NCBI GenBank assembly: GCA_016124615.1
Contig: WGNF01000006.1
Location: forward strand, 219,259 to 283,258
Reading direction: 5' to 3'
DNA length: 64,000 nt
From: Paracoccaceae bacterium
GTDB lineage: Bacteria > Pseudomonadota > Alphaproteobacteria > Rhodobacterales > Rhodobacteraceae
The notes under the pieces are model-generated. The model saw nothing but the letters and a program-made list of their open reading frames with translations, was not told the origin of the DNA and made no database searches. A program made the translations under genes and the position numbers. Positions 62,042 to 64,000 of this stretch are shown piece by piece (the stretch's first letter is position 1; every line of letters begins with the position of its first letter).

Positions 62042-63708
62042 CCCCTGATCTGATCGTGACCAATGCCCGCGTGCTGACGATGGACCCCGACCGGCCACGC
62101 GCCGAGGCGGTGGCGATCGGCGGCGGCCGCATCCTTGCAGTGGGCAGCCGGATCGAGGTCGAGCGGCTGGCCGGGCCCGATACGCGGGTGATCGACGCGC
62201 AAAGCCGGACGCTGCTGCCCGGTTTCGTCGAAAGCCACCTGCATCTGGTGATGGGCGGCGCCGAGCTGGGCCATTTGCAACTGCATGGCGGGCACGGCAT
62301 GGCGGCACTGGCGGCGGCCTTCCGGGCCTTCGCCGCCGAGCACCCGGACCGGCCGCTGTTGATGGCGCAGGGTGCGGATTACGCGATGCTGGATCATCCG
62401 GTCAGCCGCCACGACATGGATGCGATCATCGCCGACCGGCCAATTGCGATGACGGCGCATGACCATCACACGGTCTGGGCCAATACGGCGGCGCTGACGG
62501 CTGCGGGCATCCTGCACGGCCTCGACACGCCGCGCGGGCATGAGGTGGTGATGGGCCCCGACGGCCTTGCCACCGGCGAGCTGCGCGAGTTCGAGGCTTT
62601 CGCCCCGGTGATCGCGCTGGGGGGCGAGGCGCGGCTGAGCCTTGGCATTGCCACCGGGGGCGAGCCCTCGCCCTGGCCCAGCGACGCCGAACGGGCCATC
62701 GACCGCGCCAAGATCGCGCGCGGGCTGGCGCATTGCACCGCGCATGGTGTCACCTCGATGGTGAACATGGACGGCAACCGCTACACGCTGGAACTGCTGC
62801 GCGAGATGCAGCGGCTGGGCGACCTGACCGCGCGGGTCAAGGTGCCGTTCCACTTCAAGCCACATATGGAGCTGTCGGAACTGGCCCGCGCCGACGAGAT
62901 GACACGCGAGTTCGATGATGACTGGCTGACCTGCAATTTCGTCAAGATGTTCATGGATGGCGTGGTCGACAGCCGCACCGCCTATATGCTGAACGACTAC
63001 CCCGACCAGCCGGGCCACCGGTCGGAGCCGCTGTTCGCGCCCGCCCGCTTTGCCGAGATCGCGACCGAGGTGGACCGCCGCGGCATGCAGATCGCCGTGC
63101 ATTCGATCGGCGACGGCGCGGTGCGCACGGTGATCGACGGCTATGAGGCGGCGCGCAAGGCCAATGGCCCGCGCGACAGCCGCCACCGCATCGAACATAT
63201 CGAGCTGATCGACCGGGCCGACGTGCCGCGGCTTGGCGCGCTGGGCATCGTCGCCTCGCTGCAACCGCCGCATCCGCCGGGGGCGATGGAGTTCGGGCTG
63301 GAACCGACGCTGACCCGCATCGGCCGGGCGCGCTGGAAGGATGCCTACCTGTGGAAAAGCCTCGCCGACGCCGGGGCGCCGCTGGCCTTCGCCTCGGACT
63401 GGCCGGTGACGGATGTGAACGTGCTGCGCGGCGTGCAGGCGGCGCTGACGCGGCAACCCTATGCGGCCGACTGCAGCGACGAGAGGATCGGCCTGCGCCC
63501 GACGCTGGCGGCCTATACCGCGGGCGGCGCCTGGGCCGCGCATCGCGACCACCTGACCGGGCGCCTTGTGCCGGGGCTCGCCGCCGACCTCGTGCTGCTG
63601 GGCGCCAACATCGAGGTGACGGACCCCGGCGCGGTCGGCGCAATGGGGGTGGCGCTGACGGTTTGTGGCGGACGCATCACCCATGCGGGGCCGGGATTCG
63701 CCGCCTGA
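62038..63708 (+). CDS. Amidohydrolase (YtcJ-like)
   Basis: A 556-residue amidohydrolase: LLPGFVESHLHLVMGGAELGHL with H-x-H, FVKMFMDGVVDSRTAY with the bridging lysine, MQIAVHSIGDGAVRTVIDGYE, HRIEHIELI and LAFASDWPV for remaining metal ligands. YtcJ-like enzymes cleave C-N bonds of diverse small molecules. ATG 62038 overlaps the ureohydrolase stop, so both act in one pathway of guanidino or amide breakdown. Complete. Confidence 0.88.
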   Translation: MTPDLIVTNARVLTMDPDRPRAEAVAIGGGRILAVGSRIEVERLAGPDTRVIDAQSRTLLPGFVESHLHLVMGGAELGHLQLHGGHGMAALAAAFRAFAAEHPDRPLLMAQGADYAMLDHPVSRHDMDAIIADRPIAMTAHDHHTVWANTAALTAAGILHGLDTPRGHEVVMGPDGLATGELREFEAFAPVIALGGEARLSLGIATGGEPSPWPSDAERAIDRAKIARGLAHCTAHGVTSMVNMDGNRYTLELLREMQRLGDLTARVKVPFHFKPHMELSELARADEMTREFDDDWLTCNFVKMFMDGVVDSRTAYMLNDYPDQPGHRSEPLFAPARFAEIATEVDRRGMQIAVHSIGDGAVRTVIDGYEAARKANGPRDSRHRIEHIELIDRADVPRLGALGIVASLQPPHPPGAMEFGLEPTLTRIGRARWKDAYLWKSLADAGAPLAFASDWPVTDVNVLRGVQAALTRQPYAADCSDERIGLRPTLAAYTAGGAWAAHRDHLTGRLVPGLAADLVLLGANIEVTDPGAVGAMGVALTVCGGRITHAGPGFAA

Positions 63709-63839
63709 GTCGGAAGATTCGGCGCGGGAATCACTTCTTTTCAACAGCTTGGCCGAAAACCCTGTGGGTAACTCGGCCAGGCAGCCCCGGGGCCGGGGGA
63801 GGCCACCACAAAAAAACCCAAGAAACATTGGGGCTGACA

Positions 63840-63865
63840 AAAAATCGTCACGAAGCGCGATTTTT
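63840..63865. terminator. AT-rich hairpin behind the amidohydrolase gene
   Basis: AAAAATCG (63840-63847) pairs with CGATTTTT (63858-63865), loop 10 nt, and ends in T. It may terminate the operon or serve as an upstream element of the promoter that follows. Confidence 0.45.
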
Positions 63866-63869
63866 CCGC

Positions 63870-63898
63870 TTGCGGGTCTTGGGTTGTCCGCCTAAACA
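63870..63898 (+). promoter_or_regulatory. Putative strong (rrn-type) promoter
   Basis: TTGCGG (63870-63875) and TAAACA (63893-63898) have a 17-bp spacer. The surrounding pattern (T-rich tract, CTTGCGGG, CCGCCTAAAC, then CACCGAAGCGG) recalls rRNA operon promoters of Rhodobacterales. The 16S gene would lie outside the window. Confidence 0.55.
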
Positions 63899-64000
63899 CC
63901 GCCTCACCGAAGCGGAAGCGACGGTACGACGGTTGAGACGGACGCGGAAGTGTTGGTTGAGACGGTTGTCTGGAGACGAGGATGGCGGGCGCGCCGCGAA

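Larger units (their letters stand above)
63709..64000. other. Gene-free end of window, leader-like region
   Basis: No gene is recognised in the last 292 bases. They hold an AT-rich inverted repeat, a promoter-like pair and an 11-base direct repeat GGTTGAGACGG (63931-63941 and 63955-63965). Confidence 0.6.

Noticed and set aside
63763..63771. DnaA-box-like TGTGGGTAA
   Set aside because: Single, one mismatch to TGTGGATAA, no cluster, so no replication origin is claimed.

Overview
The window is a stretch of GC-rich alphaproteobacterial chromosome, most like the Rhodobacterales (Rhodobacter/Paracoccus/Gemmobacter type). The evidence is the high-GC codon use, the class I polyhydroxyalkanoate (PHA) genes in the order phaZ<-/phaC-phaP-phaR->, the pyrG/secG/purA/DUF2842 neighbourhood, a COX15-type heme A synthase, ThyX instead of ThyA, and a putative rrn-type promoter at the right edge. 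No tRNA, rRNA gene, CRISPR array, insertion sequence or prophage was seen. Apart from the last 292 bases there is no gene-free stretch approaching 300 bases.

Layout. 0-7 kb: a truncated PLP decarboxylase, then a defence/toxin-antitoxin zone around parE (BrnTA, an AbiJ-like protein directly behind parE, HigBA carrying a REP-like palindrome in its 3' end) and an AT-rich pair of convergent genes, one of them an orphan GT51 glycosyltransferase domain. 7-13 kb: thyX, a surface lipoprotein with its Slam-type outer-membrane exporter, glyoxalase I, an outer-membrane barrel, a MarR regulator, sdhE with an overlapping XRE regulator. 13-24.8 kb: aspartate aminotransferase, MATE pump, GST, cold-shock protein, a bufferin (DUF2282/DUF692/DUF2063/DoxX) metal-handling operon, thrS, two alpha/beta hydrolases. 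24.8-29.3 kb: the PHA module. 29.3-31 kb: LysR regulator and methyltransferase. 31-38.5 kb: a minus-strand polyamine (gamma-glutamyl-putrescine type) gene set with two glutamine-synthetase paralogues. 38.5-43 kb: PhzF, PPK2, a NicO/DUF1007 metal transporter pair, a lytic transglycosylase lipoprotein. 43-44.1 kb: a decayed toxin-antitoxin locus and an AT-rich orphan gene. 44.1-51.8 kb: pyrG, secG, purA and a very long Ala/Glu-repeat protein. 51.8-63.7 kb: thiamin pyrophosphokinase, DMT transporter, TrmJ, CtaA, M32 peptidase, MFS, ECHDC3-like protein, thioesterase, bactofilin, and a ureohydrolase-amidohydrolase pair.

How it fits together. The PHA genes make, coat and degrade polymer granules. 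Near-identical 15-base motifs in front of phaC and phaP are good PhaR operator candidates, and at phaP the motif lies inside the promoter spacer. The bufferin operon probably makes a periplasmic modified metal-binding peptide. The polyamine cluster would take putrescine-like amines through a gamma-glutamylated route.

The least-explained signals are: (i) an exact 11-bp-period repeat (four ACCGAT-type units) found twice, each time between two co-directional minus-strand genes; (ii) the REP-like palindrome that supplies the C-terminal codons of higA; (iii) the soluble GT51 protein in an AT-rich patch; and (iv) the toxin gene reduced to 31 codons in front of an intact antitoxin. AT-rich accessory patches (about 1.57-2.5, 5.6-7.0, 22.5-23.0 and 43.3-44.1 kb) contrast clearly with the backbone.
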